A stretch of 64,000 bases of DNA from Mucilaginibacter sp. 14171R-50 (GTDB lineage: Bacteria > Bacteroidota > Bacteroidia > Sphingobacteriales > Sphingobacteriaceae), in NCBI RefSeq assembly GCF_010093045.1, contig NZ_CP048115.1, positions 1,364,001 through 1,428,000 on the forward strand, in the 5' to 3' direction. Under the pieces are notes generated by a model that saw nothing but the letters and a program-made list of their open reading frames with translations, had not been told where the DNA came from and searched no databases. Of the stretch, positions 34,037 to 43,151 are shown one piece after another (position 1 is the first letter of the stretch; each line of letters begins with the position of its first letter). The position numbers were made by a program, and so were the translations under genes.

Positions 34037-35091
34037 AGGTATAGGATCAGTTCTGTCATATAGGTTGTTGGATTATCTATTTTATTAAATCGGTGCTTGT
34101 CCGGAAAAAGGTTGGCTAACCGCTTTTGAATATTTTTCAGTCCTAAGCCGCTTTTTAAATGTGGCGTGCTTAATCTTTTTAGGTTAGCGGTCTTAAAGAT
34201 CAAAGCATCTTCAGTGACTTCGAGGTCGATCCTGCCCGGATGTTTCCGTTCGCCCAAGTCGCCATGCTTGAGCATATTCTCCACCAGCGTAACCAGGATC
34301 AGCGGTGGAATCTGCACCTCCTTCAGCCTTCCTTTTTTGCTAAGCTTTAAATACAGCTCGTTGTCAAACCGCAGGGTACTCAGCTCAATCAATTTTTCGA
34401 TCTGCTTAATTTCCTCCGCTAAGCTTACCATGCGGTTGTCCTGGCTGCTCAACAATGAATAATGCATTAATTCTGAAAGTAACATCACGCCTTTACCGGC
34501 CCTATCCGAATGATTATGAACAGCGTTGTAAATAAAATTGAGTGAGTTAAACAGCAGATGCGGGCTGATCTGGTTTTGGAGGTAGGCGTTTTCCGCTGTG
34601 ATGTATTTGTTTTCCAGTTCCAGCGTATGGGCAACCTGTTTTAGATGCGCCTTTTCCATGACATGGTTCTGCTCCTTGAATTTTACCATGTATAGCATAG
34701 ACCAGTAAGCTATGCTAAATCCGATAAAGAATATTTCACGGAATATATTGGTCAGGTAGGTTTTTTCATGGGCTTTGGTCAAGGCGTAATTAACCGCTGT
34801 ACCGCCTGCAAGCCAGGCATCTACATGAAGTTTTACCCATAGGAAGAACAACATTTCTGCGAGGATCAGCAATATGGCGATCAGGTATGGCCGTGTTGTC
34901 CTGAAGAATGCAAAATCAAGAATGACATGAGCGTTTAAGTAGAATAATAAGATATTGAGAGAATAATATATGCATAGCTGGAGAGGTGAGGCGATCAGGC
35001 CGACAGTGAACTTGATGACGGCAAGTTCATACCCTATGAACAGCGCCCACACTAAAATATGCCTTAATAAAATGACCTTTAATTTGCTCAT
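34033..35091 (-). CDS. LytS/YehU-type sensor histidine kinase
   Basis: About 352 aa, four membrane helices in the first 140 residues, then a His_kinase dimerisation region with NQISPHLLFNSLNFIYN (the phosphorylated His is about residue 178 from this start) and a HATPase domain with LVENMLKHG and SGLGLKNIQKRL. No extracellular sensor domain is present, so the membrane part itself probably senses, as in peptide-sensing kinases. The start at 35091 (MSKLKVILLRHI) is preferred; a frame from 35130 adds 13 residues. Confidence 0.88.
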   Translation of the reverse strand: MSKLKVILLRHILVWALFIGYELAVIKFTVGLIASPLQLCIYYSLNILLFYLNAHVILDFAFFRTTRPYLIAILLILAEMLFFLWVKLHVDAWLAGGTAVNYALTKAHEKTYLTNIFREIFFIGFSIAYWSMLYMVKFKEQNHVMEKAHLKQVAHTLELENKYITAENAYLQNQISPHLLFNSLNFIYNAVHNHSDRAGKGVMLLSELMHYSLLSSQDNRMVSLAEEIKQIEKLIELSTLRFDNELYLKLSKKGRLKEVQIPPLILVTLVENMLKHGDLGERKHPGRIDLEVTEDALIFKTANLKRLSTPHLKSGLGLKNIQKRLANLFPDKHRFNKIDNPTTYMTELILYL

Positions 35092-35201
35092 GATAACGTT
35101 TTTGTGAGCAATTGGCTTTCTATATATCACAATTGCCCCTCTGTATAATAAAGTTTAGGTTCGCCTTTCATCCCGGTAGTTTTGAACTAAAAATCACCGT
35201 T

Positions 35202-35377
35202 ATGAAAACATCAAATCAAAAAGGTTGCACAAAAGTTCAGAAACAATATGCGACTTAAATAGGGGAAATTTTAAAGATTACCGTGAGTCGACAAAGCCCA
35301 CCGAGACGGACCCCACTACGGCGACGGTAACCATTATTGTTACCACCGTCAATACGGGAATCGCTGGTAAATGTTAA
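35202..35377 (+). CDS. Candidate lanthipeptide precursor (frameshifted small gene)
   Basis: The ATG at 35202 opens an 18-codon frame (MKTSNQKGC...). The neighbouring frame, joined if one base is added to the A5 run at 35218-35222, continues to 35377 with a leader-like part (HKSSETICDLNRGNFKDYRE) and a Thr-rich end: TDPTTATVTIIVTTVNTGIA then GKC. Nine threonines and a single C-terminal Cys are what a LanB substrate core could look like. It lies beside the kinase promoter and 1.9 kb from LanB. A TTG at 35225 could instead start the second frame. No homology is known to me. Confidence 0.35.
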
Positions 35378-35476
35378 TGTAAAGTTAAATATTATTTAAT
35401 TTATTTACCAATATACCAAACCCTGAACCTTCAGTATTTATAGCTAATTCTCATTGGAAATCAATATATCAGTATT

Positions 35477-36619
35477 TTGCTTAAGTCGGAATTATCAAAT
35501 TTGGAAGCATGTGTCGGTATTATTCTTAACAATAACGAAATAATAAAAAGCGGCGGCACTTCAGCAGGACAGGGGGCTTTGTACGACCAATTCCATACCG
35601 CTTGTGTCGAATTGAAACAGCGGATGATCAGCGAGGTATTCGGCCCTTCAAAGGATCATGTCATCCGCCGGTATGTTCAGTTTCATCAGGCCGGATTGAT
35701 CACGCTTTCTGACATCATTTTTCAGCAGGTTCGGAAGGTGGATGTTCCGATGGTCCCGGGAAAAAGTGAACTCCTGATCAGGGTGTTGAACACCTTGCAG
35801 GAATTACTTGACTTCATCGGTCAGCAGTTTTATCCTCATTTTGATGTGCTTCACGGCATCAGTCAATATGCAAGCGATATCACCAGCAATAATTTCAGAA
35901 CAAAGGTGGAAACGCTCGCCCCCCTCCTGGAGCGTCAACCCATCGATCCGTCCCTGGTCACCGTTTTTTATGAGAGCATGGAAGAATGCCTGGACCAATT
36001 GCGGCTACAGCCCATAACTTACGAACAGGCAAATTATATGGACCAGCTGTTGAAACTTGTCTATTTTCAGTTAGAGGAACAAACCATCGATACCGCCCGC
36101 TTCGCGGGCCTGCTTTACCGGCAGAATTTTAACAGTACCTCTTTTGAAAGCTGGTACAGGAAATATCATCTAACCGTTCATAGCGGAAAATTAGCCGACG
36201 AAAGATTAAGTGCCATTGAACCAGTGCTACAAGAAATAGGAATTTCGGTTAACCGTAAGCCTATAGATGTTTTACTGCGTGAATGGACAACTGTGCTATT
36301 GACCTCGAACGGTGAATCGTCAAAACGCGTTAAAACCCAGGAACCGAAGATATCAAGATTGCCCCTTGTACTGTCAGTGCCACAACTGGCGCTTTTTGTC
36401 CGCCTATGTTATTTAGAAGGGTGCTTTCAAATTTCCAACATTTCCAATATCATGCGCTTTTTCACCGATCATTTTGAGTCGAAGAAACAACCCCAGGTAT
36501 CCTTAAAAAGCTTCAACCGCGCATTTTATAGCGCAGATCAGGGTACAGCAGCCATCGTAAGAGATTTCCTGCAGCGGATGATCCTTATGATCGATAAAAC
36601 CTATTTCCCTAAAACCTAA
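35477..36619 (+). CDS. Hypothetical ICE protein upstream of RteC
   Basis: A 380-aa, mostly helical protein with no named family. The C-terminal part (about 295-375: PLVLSVPQLALFVRLCYLEG, then FTDHFESKKQPQVSLKSFNRAFYS) is arranged like the C-terminal domain of RteC, which senses element state by a similar helix-rich module. The only start in frame near the 5' end is a TTG at 35477. It lies just before rteC, so a regulatory role in excision or transfer is likely but inferred. Confidence 0.65.
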   Translation: MLKSELSNLEACVGIILNNNEIIKSGGTSAGQGALYDQFHTACVELKQRMISEVFGPSKDHVIRRYVQFHQAGLITLSDIIFQQVRKVDVPMVPGKSELLIRVLNTLQELLDFIGQQFYPHFDVLHGISQYASDITSNNFRTKVETLAPLLERQPIDPSLVTVFYESMEECLDQLRLQPITYEQANYMDQLLKLVYFQLEEQTIDTARFAGLLYRQNFNSTSFESWYRKYHLTVHSGKLADERLSAIEPVLQEIGISVNRKPIDVLLREWTTVLLTSNGESSKRVKTQEPKISRLPLVLSVPQLALFVRLCYLEGCFQISNISNIMRFFTDHFESKKQPQVSLKSFNRAFYSADQGTAAIVRDFLQRMILMIDKTYFPKT

Positions 36620-36715
36620 ATTAAATCAGTATGGAGAAATGATACTTTCAAGCACTGTTTGAGACACCTGTTATCGGAAACCGGTGGCAGTGCGATTTAC
36701 TTAAAGCGATAAACT

Positions 36716-37549
36716 ATGTTAACTAAATTTAGCGACCGTTTATATGCAGATCTGAACAGGGACCTGAATGCGCTGGCGCTGGAGGAAGATCAGCTGATCA
36801 AACGTTATGAAAGAAGTATCCACGCCTGCGTTAAATACCTGAAAAAACTGAAGGACTTTTGCAAGGTCAACGATCCCGGCACCCCTGCCGAAGAGATCCA
36901 ATTTTTCAAACACATTAAGCCCAAATTTAAATCCCAGCTGATCTATTACCAGTCTTTACTCAACCTGGAGGTCAGGCGACCAATTGGCGATAGCATGGCC
37001 ATCATAGATTACCTGAAAAACGAGGCGAAAGTACTGCACCATTTCTTTGAATGTAATTTGTCTTTTTATCAATATGTCAGGACGCAGGCTACCTATTTGG
37101 ATGATTATTATTTTGTTCGGGGCAATTATGATGTCTATCTCGATCCGGACCAATGCGTGATCGATTTTGATCCGGCCTTCAGCACGACGCATGACCATAA
37201 GCTGGCACAGGTTCTCGCCAGCGAAATGCTGCAGGAGTACCTCCAGTCGGCAGTACAGCGCCTTCACCAGAAAGATGCTGTCATCGTGACTGATGTAGAG
37301 ATGGGAGACTTCGACTGGCAGCAAACCAAATGTGGTTTGATCGAGCTGATCTACTGCTGGCATGCGACTGAGGCTTTCGGCAAAAAAAATCTGAAGAGCA
37401 TTGTAAAATTTATTGAAAAGGTATTTAATGTGTCACTGGGTAACTTTTACGACACTTTCGACTGGTTAAGCAGCAGGCCAAGCCCAACGACCTATATCGA
37501 TGAAATGAAGGAAGCGTTCCTGCTTCGCGTCCAGAAACGACTAAAGTAA
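36716..37549 (+). CDS. rteC: RteC family regulator of ICE excision
   Basis: A 277-aa helical protein matching RteC of CTnDOT-type elements, where it activates excision genes. Recognisable are the N-terminal YERSIHACVKYLKKLKDFC region, FKHIKPKFKSQLIYYQSL and the C-terminal GLIELIYCWHATEAFGKKN followed by KFIEKVFNVSLGNFYDTF. No rteA/rteB kinase-regulator pair or tetQ is nearby, so tetracycline control is not indicated; the LytTR system could take that place. A terminator follows. Confidence 0.88.
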   Translation: MLTKFSDRLYADLNRDLNALALEEDQLIKRYERSIHACVKYLKKLKDFCKVNDPGTPAEEIQFFKHIKPKFKSQLIYYQSLLNLEVRRPIGDSMAIIDYLKNEAKVLHHFFECNLSFYQYVRTQATYLDDYYFVRGNYDVYLDPDQCVIDFDPAFSTTHDHKLAQVLASEMLQEYLQSAVQRLHQKDAVIVTDVEMGDFDWQQTKCGLIELIYCWHATEAFGKKNLKSIVKFIEKVFNVSLGNFYDTFDWLSSRPSPTTYIDEMKEAFLLRVQKRLK

Positions 37550-37557
37550 ACAGTCGG

Positions 37558-37584
37558 AAAGCGGTCCCTAAAGCCGCTTTTTTT
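37558..37584 (+). terminator. Rho-independent terminator after rteC
   Basis: AAAGCGG (37558-37564) pairs with CCGCTTT (37574-37580), followed by a T run. A second hairpin, GGACAGC / GCTGTCC (37587-37593 with 37603-37609), follows directly and abuts the stem-loop element upstream of the transfer operon. Confidence 0.8.
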
Positions 37585-37606
37585 ATGGACAGCGAAAAAG
37601 TTGCTG

Positions 37607-37630
37607 TCCGAGTCGGATGAACTCGGAGGC
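37607..37630 (+). promoter_or_regulatory. Stem-loop/operator element, copy 2, before the transfer operon
   Basis: CCGAGT (37608-37613) pairs with ACTCGG (37621-37626). The block matches the 21320-21343 element (TCCGA-S-TCGGAT, four bases, TCGGAGG) with a compensated C-G to G-C change, and AACTTTG follows at about 20 bases. It lies 36 bases upstream of the first gene of the transfer operon, so it probably takes part in its control. Confidence 0.55.
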
Positions 37631-37665
37631 TTTCAAGGCTGTGAACAGGGAACTTTGAACTATCA

Positions 37666-38280
37666 ATGGCAGCAATGGGGTTGTCAATTAATACTTACGT
37701 TATGTTACAGCATTTAACATGGTCGGCATACTTGACAGGCATAGTCGTTATTGCCGTGCTCTATTACACGTTCATCGTGCTGACCTATTACCGGCATGAA
37801 TTGCAGAATACATTTTACCGCTTAAGCGGTAACCAGCCCAGGCAACGCAATACCTCACGCGGCGATCTAATCCTGCCTGCGGCAGCTATCGTCGGCGGTA
37901 CCCGAACTGAGGGTATGGATATCGTTGACCAGGAAGAACTGGTATTTGCTTCACCCGATGACGATAGGCCGGAATCAGGCGTCGTCCAAGCGATGCGACC
38001 TACGGCAGCTGACGCGTATCTGCTGGGCGACCTGTCAGAAATGGTTGCTGAAACCAAAACGCTGATCCGGGTCATCAACGAATCCAATGAGTCCAAGGAG
38101 AATTTCGAGATGCTTTTCCGGCTGGTAATTCAAAAATATCCGGACCTGGCAGGTACTGCCTATGAAGATCAGATCAACGCTTACTTGCTAAAAGAAGGCG
38201 CTGACCTCTTTCCCTTTACCCTGACAAACAGTGAACTACAAACTTATTGGTTGAACGAAGAAAAACTGCAAAGCGCATGA
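37666..38280 (+). CDS. Transfer-operon leader protein with one membrane helix
   Basis: A 204-aa protein with a transmembrane helix near 18-40 (SAYLTGIVVIAVLYYTFIVL), a disordered Gly/Asp-rich middle (about 65-125) and a helical C-terminal region (about 125-204). It occupies the place where CTnDOT-type operons carry a small traD-like gene and overlaps traE by four bases. I know no functional assignment. The Met at 37675 is an alternative start. Confidence 0.65.
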   Translation: MAAMGLSINTYVMLQHLTWSAYLTGIVVIAVLYYTFIVLTYYRHELQNTFYRLSGNQPRQRNTSRGDLILPAAAIVGGTRTEGMDIVDQEELVFASPDDDRPESGVVQAMRPTAADAYLLGDLSEMVAETKTLIRVINESNESKENFEMLFRLVIQKYPDLAGTAYEDQINAYLLKEGADLFPFTLTNSELQTYWLNEEKLQSA

Positions 38281-38618
38281 AAACGAACAGCAAACAATCT
38301 TTTAGAGACGCATTGCAAATCGTCTTTAAAATCACAGGCACCGCATGGCTGCTGATTACCGGGATACCGATGGCTATGGCCCAGGATGGTAATGCCGGCA
38401 TAAACCAGGCCACCTCCCAGGTTAAAAGTTACTTTGATACCGGTACAAACCTGATGTATGCCATTGGCGCGATCGTTGGATTGGTCGGCGCAATCAAGGT
38501 CTATAAAAAGTGGAACGATGGCGAGCACGATACCGGTAAAGTAGCCTCCAGCTGGTTCGGCAGCTGCATTTTCCTGGTAGTCGTTGCGACGGTTTTAAAA
38601 TCATTCTTCGGCGTTTAA
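38277..38618 (+). CDS. traE: Conjugation protein TraE (DUF4134)
   Basis: A 113-aa small membrane protein of the DUF4134 family. A cleavable signal-like first helix (AWLLITGIPMAMAQ), a helix at about 57-78 and another at 90-110 (GSCIFLVVVATVLKSF) match the pilin-like VirB2-type subunits. The Met at 38277 overlaps the stop of the previous gene (ATGA); the longer frame from 38247 is not needed. Confidence 0.88.
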   Translation: MKTNSKQSFRDALQIVFKITGTAWLLITGIPMAMAQDGNAGINQATSQVKSYFDTGTNLMYAIGAIVGLVGAIKVYKKWNDGEHDTGKVASSWFGSCIFLVVVATVLKSFFGV

Positions 38619-38628
38619 ACAGCAAGTC

Positions 38629-38958
38629 ATGGCTATCTATCAAATCAATAAAGGCATTAATAAAGCCATTGAATTTAAGGGTTTGAAAGCTCAGTATATT
38701 GGTTATCTGGGCGCAGGCCTGGTTACGCTGCTGGTATTGTTCGCGGTCTTCTATATTACCGGCGTTCCTGTTTACCTGTGCATCCTGCTGATCGCAGGTT
38801 CCGGAACTGTACTGTTTACACAGGTTTTCAGGTTAAGTAACAAATACGGTCAATACGGATTGATGAAACGCGGCGCCAAGCGATTTCTTCCCGGCTACCT
38901 GAAATTCAATTCACGAAAATTATTAACCTGTAAAATCAGACCCAATGGCAGCGTATAG
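38629..38958 (+). CDS. traF: Conjugation protein TraF (DUF4133)
   Basis: A 109-aa protein of the DUF4133 family, corresponding to VirB3. INKGINKAIEFKGLKAQYIG is the conserved start, followed by two adjacent helices (about 24-45 and 48-68) and a soluble tail with LMKRGAKRFLPGYL. Its end overlaps traG by 14 bases. It anchors the TraG ATPase to the membrane. Confidence 0.88.
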   Translation: MAIYQINKGINKAIEFKGLKAQYIGYLGAGLVTLLVLFAVFYITGVPVYLCILLIAGSGTVLFTQVFRLSNKYGQYGLMKRGAKRFLPGYLKFNSRKLLTCKIRPNGSV

Positions 38959-41395
38959 TAAAGCAGAACAAGTTTTTCCTATCTACAAGGTGGAGCATGA
39001 TTGCATGGTATCGGTCTATGGTGACCTGACCATTGCTTACCGTCTGCGACTTCCTGAGTTGTTTACCCTATCAGAGGAAGATTACGAAACCTATCACCAA
39101 TCCTGGATACGGGCGATCAAGGTGCTGCCCAAGCACAGTATCGTTCACAAACAGGATATGTTTATCCGGTCTGCGTATGAAGGCGCTGCCGGATTGAGTG
39201 AAAATTTCCTGACCAGGGCGGCGGACCACCATTTTAAAGGCCGGTCGTTTTTGAAACATACGTGCTACCTGATGTTAACTAAAAAAGCAGCCGACCGTAA
39301 GCAAGCCACCAGCGCATTTTCCGGAATTATGCGAAAAAGTGTCAGTCCTAAACAGACAACGGACGACAGGATGTTACCTGAGTTTTTAGAAAAGGCCGGG
39401 CAGTTCGAGCGCATACTTTGCGATAGCGGCCTGATTAAAATGGAGCGGTTGAATAATGACCGGATCTGCGGTACAGCGACAACACCGGGCTTGCTGGAGC
39501 AATACTGTTTTCTTCAAGACCAGGATAGCAGGCCAATGATCAAGGATATTCATGTTAAGGACCGGTTACAGATCGGCGATCAGCATGCACAGCTTTTTAC
39601 GTTAGGCGATTGTGAAAATTTGCCCGGCGTATGCGGAAGCCGAATGACCTATGACAAATACAGCACTGACAAAACCAAATTTCCAACAGGTTTCGCCGCA
39701 CAGCTGAACTTGTTGTTGCCCTGCGACCATATCTATAATCAATACATTTTTATCGGCGATACCGAAAAAGTTCTGAAAAAGCTGGAGGCCAAAAAACTGA
39801 GGTTGCAATCCTTGTCTGCTTACAGCCGCGAAAACGCGATCAGTCGTGATGCCACGAATGATTTTTTGAATGAAGCCATCGGGCAGCAACGACTACCGGT
39901 TAAAGCACATTTTAACGTGCTTGCGTGGACGGAAGATCGGGACGGTTTACAGGAGATCAAAAATATGGTAGGCTCTGCGATGGCCCAGATCGGTGCATCT
40001 GCTAAATTGGAATCTGACGGCGCTGCGCAGGTATGGTGGGCCGGCATCCCCGGAAACGCGGCCGATTTTCCTGAAAACGACACTTTTGATACTTTTCTGG
40101 AGCAAAGCGCCTGCTTTTTGAACCTGGAAACCAATTACCGGAGCGACAAGCCTGCGGATGGCATTCGTTTTTGTGACCGTTTAACAGGCAGACCGGTATT
40201 CGTAGATCTGTTCGACGGCCCACGGACCGCCGGTATCACCTCTAATATGGGTATGCTGGTTTGCGGAACATCGGGAGGCGGTAAAAGCATGACGGTGAAC
40301 CACATCCTCAGAACACTTTACGACCAGGGCGCACATTGTGTCACGGTAGATATCGGTGGTAGCTACAAAGGTTTGTGTGAACTGGTAGGTGGCTATTATT
40401 TTACTTATGAGGAAAGGAACCCGATCAGTTTCAATCCTTTTTATCTGCCACCGGGCCAAATGCTCGATACCGAAAAAAAGGAAAGCCTGAAGGCATTACT
40501 GGTCACCTTATGGAAACAGGAGGATGAAAGTTTTATCCGTAGTGAGTACGTGGCGCTTTCCAACGCGCTGCAAGGCTATTACGACTACATCGGTAGGCTT
40601 GAAAATGAATTTGCCTGTTTCAATTCCTTCTTTGAATACCTCGAACAGCATTATGTGGAACTGCTAAAAAAGCAGAAGGTAAAAGATAAAGATTTTGATA
40701 TCGACAATTTTCTGTATGTACTCCGGCCGTATTACAAAGGCGGTGAATTTGACTACCTGTTAAATGCCACCGGTAACCTGAACTTACTGGACCAGCGCTT
40801 CGTGGTGATCGAGCTGGATTCGATAAAAGATCATCCGATCCTGTTCCCGGTGGTCACCTTGATCATCATGGAAATGTTCCTGTCGAAAATGCGAAAGCTA
40901 CAGGGCGTGAGAAAAGTGCTGACGATTGATGAAGCCTGGAAAGCCATTGCCAATTCAGGCATGGCGGGCTTCATCCAGTATGCCTTTAAAACCATGCGGA
41001 AATTTAACGGGGTACCAAACGTGGTCACTCAGGAATTAGATGACCTGATCAGTTCACCGATCATTAAAGATGCCATTATTAATAATGCGGATATTAAGAT
41101 TTTGATGGATATGCGCAAGTTCATGAACAAGTTCGATAAGCTTCAGGATACACTCGGCATGTCCGATAAAGGGAAAACGCAGGTATTATCCGTCAACAAG
41201 GATAACCGGGAGATCTATATCGACCTGGGCGGCCAGGTGATGAAAGTTTACAAAAATGAATTGTCGCCTGAAGAATATTTCGCATATACCACAGAGGGTC
41301 GTGAGCGGATCAAAGTTCAGGAGTATGCCGCGAAGTATGGCAGTATGGAAAAAGGCATCGAAGCTATAGTCAAAGAAATTCAATCACAGCAATAA
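38945..41395 (+). CDS. traG: Conjugation ATPase TraG (VirB4-like)
   Basis: An 816-aa VirB4-type ATPase driving assembly of the mating apparatus. The Walker A motif GTSGGGKS is near residues 440-447 and Walker B with catalytic acid KVLTIDEAWK near 657. The N-terminal half is the conserved TraG_N domain, and the C terminus has LGMSDKGKTQVLSVNKDNR, typical of this family. Full length. Confidence 0.94.
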   Translation: MAAYSKAEQVFPIYKVEHDCMVSVYGDLTIAYRLRLPELFTLSEEDYETYHQSWIRAIKVLPKHSIVHKQDMFIRSAYEGAAGLSENFLTRAADHHFKGRSFLKHTCYLMLTKKAADRKQATSAFSGIMRKSVSPKQTTDDRMLPEFLEKAGQFERILCDSGLIKMERLNNDRICGTATTPGLLEQYCFLQDQDSRPMIKDIHVKDRLQIGDQHAQLFTLGDCENLPGVCGSRMTYDKYSTDKTKFPTGFAAQLNLLLPCDHIYNQYIFIGDTEKVLKKLEAKKLRLQSLSAYSRENAISRDATNDFLNEAIGQQRLPVKAHFNVLAWTEDRDGLQEIKNMVGSAMAQIGASAKLESDGAAQVWWAGIPGNAADFPENDTFDTFLEQSACFLNLETNYRSDKPADGIRFCDRLTGRPVFVDLFDGPRTAGITSNMGMLVCGTSGGGKSMTVNHILRTLYDQGAHCVTVDIGGSYKGLCELVGGYYFTYEERNPISFNPFYLPPGQMLDTEKKESLKALLVTLWKQEDESFIRSEYVALSNALQGYYDYIGRLENEFACFNSFFEYLEQHYVELLKKQKVKDKDFDIDNFLYVLRPYYKGGEFDYLLNATGNLNLLDQRFVVIELDSIKDHPILFPVVTLIIMEMFLSKMRKLQGVRKVLTIDEAWKAIANSGMAGFIQYAFKTMRKFNGVPNVVTQELDDLISSPIIKDAIINNADIKILMDMRKFMNKFDKLQDTLGMSDKGKTQVLSVNKDNREIYIDLGGQVMKVYKNELSPEEYFAYTTEGRERIKVQEYAAKYGSMEKGIEAIVKEIQSQQ

Positions 41396-41410
41396 CTAAA
41401 CATTAGACTT

Positions 41411-41776
41411 ATGAAAAAGTATCCATTGATCTACCTTTTGTTCCTGTGCCTATGGATCGCATCCTGCACTGATCGCAGCCAGCAAATCAGCGGACTGTAT
41501 ATAAATCATGGCGAAAGTGAGTACAGTAGTGCGGACGACACGCTTTATATAGAGCCTTTACAACTTAATGCGAAAACTTACACCGTCCAACAACGAGTGG
41601 GCTTTCAGCGGATAAGGGATGGTAAAAAACTTCCGCGTGAGTTCACAACAAAAAAATGGATGGCAACCTGGGATCAAGATAAGCAGGTTTTGACGCAGGA
41701 CGGATTCGGAAATCAGATCCGCTTTATTCCGGGCGGACTACTACTGGAAACAGCAAAGTATAAAAAAGTTAAATAG
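41411..41776 (+). CDS. Small transfer-operon lipoprotein
   Basis: A 121-aa protein with a lipoprotein signal peptide (LLFLCLWIASC; the Cys at about 19 is the lipid site). The mature part is beta-rich with YIEPLQLNAKTYTVQQRV and KKWMATWDQDKQVLTQD. It sits between traG and the traI-like genes, in the place of TraH in other elements, and is probably an outer-membrane-anchored part of the apparatus. Family not recognised. Confidence 0.7.
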   Translation: MKKYPLIYLLFLCLWIASCTDRSQQISGLYINHGESEYSSADDTLYIEPLQLNAKTYTVQQRVGFQRIRDGKKLPREFTTKKWMATWDQDKQVLTQDGFGNQIRFIPGGLLLETAKYKKVK

Positions 41777-41812
41777 TCAATTTTAAAGCGCTTTAGGTGA
41801 AAGGAGATCGTC

Positions 41813-42490
41813 ATGTCCAAGCTAAAAAAGATAATTTTAATCGTTTCGATAACCGCAGTTTTGTTTCCGATGAAGAGCAATGCTCAATTCATCATCGGGG
41901 ATATTATTAAGCTGACCGTTACTAAAGTGATCAAGGCCATCGACCTCAAAGTTCAGCGCATGCAGAACCAAACGATCTGGCTACAGAACGCACAAAAGGC
42001 TGTTGAAAATGAACTGTCCAAACTCCGGCTGTCTGAAATTTCCGGCTGGTCAGCAGATCAGCGCCAATTATTCAGCACCTATTATGATGAGCTCTGGAAG
42101 ATCAAATCTACAATTGCCTATTATCAACGGATCAAAGACGTTGCGGCAAGGCAGATCGCGCTGGTCGACAATTATCGTCAGGCCTGGAACCTGCTGCGGC
42201 AGGACCGGCATTTCAACGCCGCTGAATTGCAGCAAATGACTGCGGTTTATACCGGCATCCTAACTGCCAGTGAGCGTAACCTGGATGATGTCATGAACGT
42301 GGTCAGCAGCGGAAAAACACAAATGAGTGATGAACAGCGTCTGGAACTGATCAACCGGGCAGCCGACAGGCTGGATGAGAATTACAGTGACCTGACGAGG
42401 TTCAATACAGAGAACCAGATGCTCAGCCTGCAAAGAAGCAAATCATTGGCGGATACGAAAACAACTAAACAGTTATATGGACTTCAATAG
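41813..42490 (+). CDS. TraI-like transfer protein, copy 1
   Basis: A 225-aa secreted, coiled-coil protein. A signal peptide (about 1-24, ending SNAQ) is followed by helices with the conserved pattern W...K...Y.RI..VAARQ, IDLKVQRMQNQTIWLQNAQK and the repeated end MSDEQRLELINRAADRLDENY...SLQRSKS. Two homologous genes follow directly. In Bacteroidota this gene is named traI/DUF4141 and is thought to be a periplasmic VirB5-like component. Its last 14 bases overlap copy 2. Confidence 0.8.
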   Translation: MSKLKKIILIVSITAVLFPMKSNAQFIIGDIIKLTVTKVIKAIDLKVQRMQNQTIWLQNAQKAVENELSKLRLSEISGWSADQRQLFSTYYDELWKIKSTIAYYQRIKDVAARQIALVDNYRQAWNLLRQDRHFNAAELQQMTAVYTGILTASERNLDDVMNVVSSGKTQMSDEQRLELINRAADRLDENYSDLTRFNTENQMLSLQRSKSLADTKTTKQLYGLQ

Positions 42491-43136
42491 CATCACCGGA
42501 AAAGCTATCGTGCGCATCACCATGATCCTGCTTTTTACAAATACGATCACACTGGCGCATGCACAAACTTTTGCGGAATGGTTCAAGCAATCCAGCACGC
42601 GAAAAAAATATCTATTGGAGCAGATCGAGGCCTTACAGGTTTATTCGGGCTATTTGAAAAAGGGCTACAGTATTGCTAAAGGCGGGCTTGGGTCGATCTC
42701 CGGCTCACTATTATCTGAAAACGGAATGCACAGCACCTATTATAACGAGTTGAAAAAAGTCAACGCGATGGTGGCTAACGATAGCCGGGTTAAAGAGATC
42801 GTACGCTGGCAAAAGGATGTGATGGTGTTGCTAAACCAATGGGCTCAGATCAATGGGTTATCGCCCACTGAAAAGTCGTACCTGCAAGAGGTACGAAGTG
42901 CGGTCTATAAGGATTGCGAGGAAGTGCTTACCAATTTGCAAAACGTGGTAAGCGATGGTAAAATGGAGATGAGCGATGCGGACCGGCTAAAACTGATCGG
43001 CCAATTACATACGGAAATGCAGGCCAATTACCGGTTCGCAGTCGGTTTTACAGTACAGGCAAAAAGTTATGCTGCACAGCGGCAACAGGAACAAACGGGT
43101 ACACAGGTATTGGTAAAAACCTATGGTATCCATTAA
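42477..43136 (+). CDS. TraI-like transfer protein, copy 2
   Basis: A 219-aa secreted helical protein, paralog of its neighbours. It has a signal region near 10-30 (ITMILLFTNTITLAHAQ), the EQIEALQVYSGYLKKGYSIAKGGL repeat and MSDADRLKLIGQLHTEMQANYRF close to the end. Some databases label such proteins TerB-like; no tellurite function is indicated. It overlaps copy 1 by 14 bases. Confidence 0.75.
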   Translation: MDFNSITGKAIVRITMILLFTNTITLAHAQTFAEWFKQSSTRKKYLLEQIEALQVYSGYLKKGYSIAKGGLGSISGSLLSENGMHSTYYNELKKVNAMVANDSRVKEIVRWQKDVMVLLNQWAQINGLSPTEKSYLQEVRSAVYKDCEEVLTNLQNVVSDGKMEMSDADRLKLIGQLHTEMQANYRFAVGFTVQAKSYAAQRQQEQTGTQVLVKTYGIH

Positions 43137-43151
43137 GAAAGGAGATTGGGC

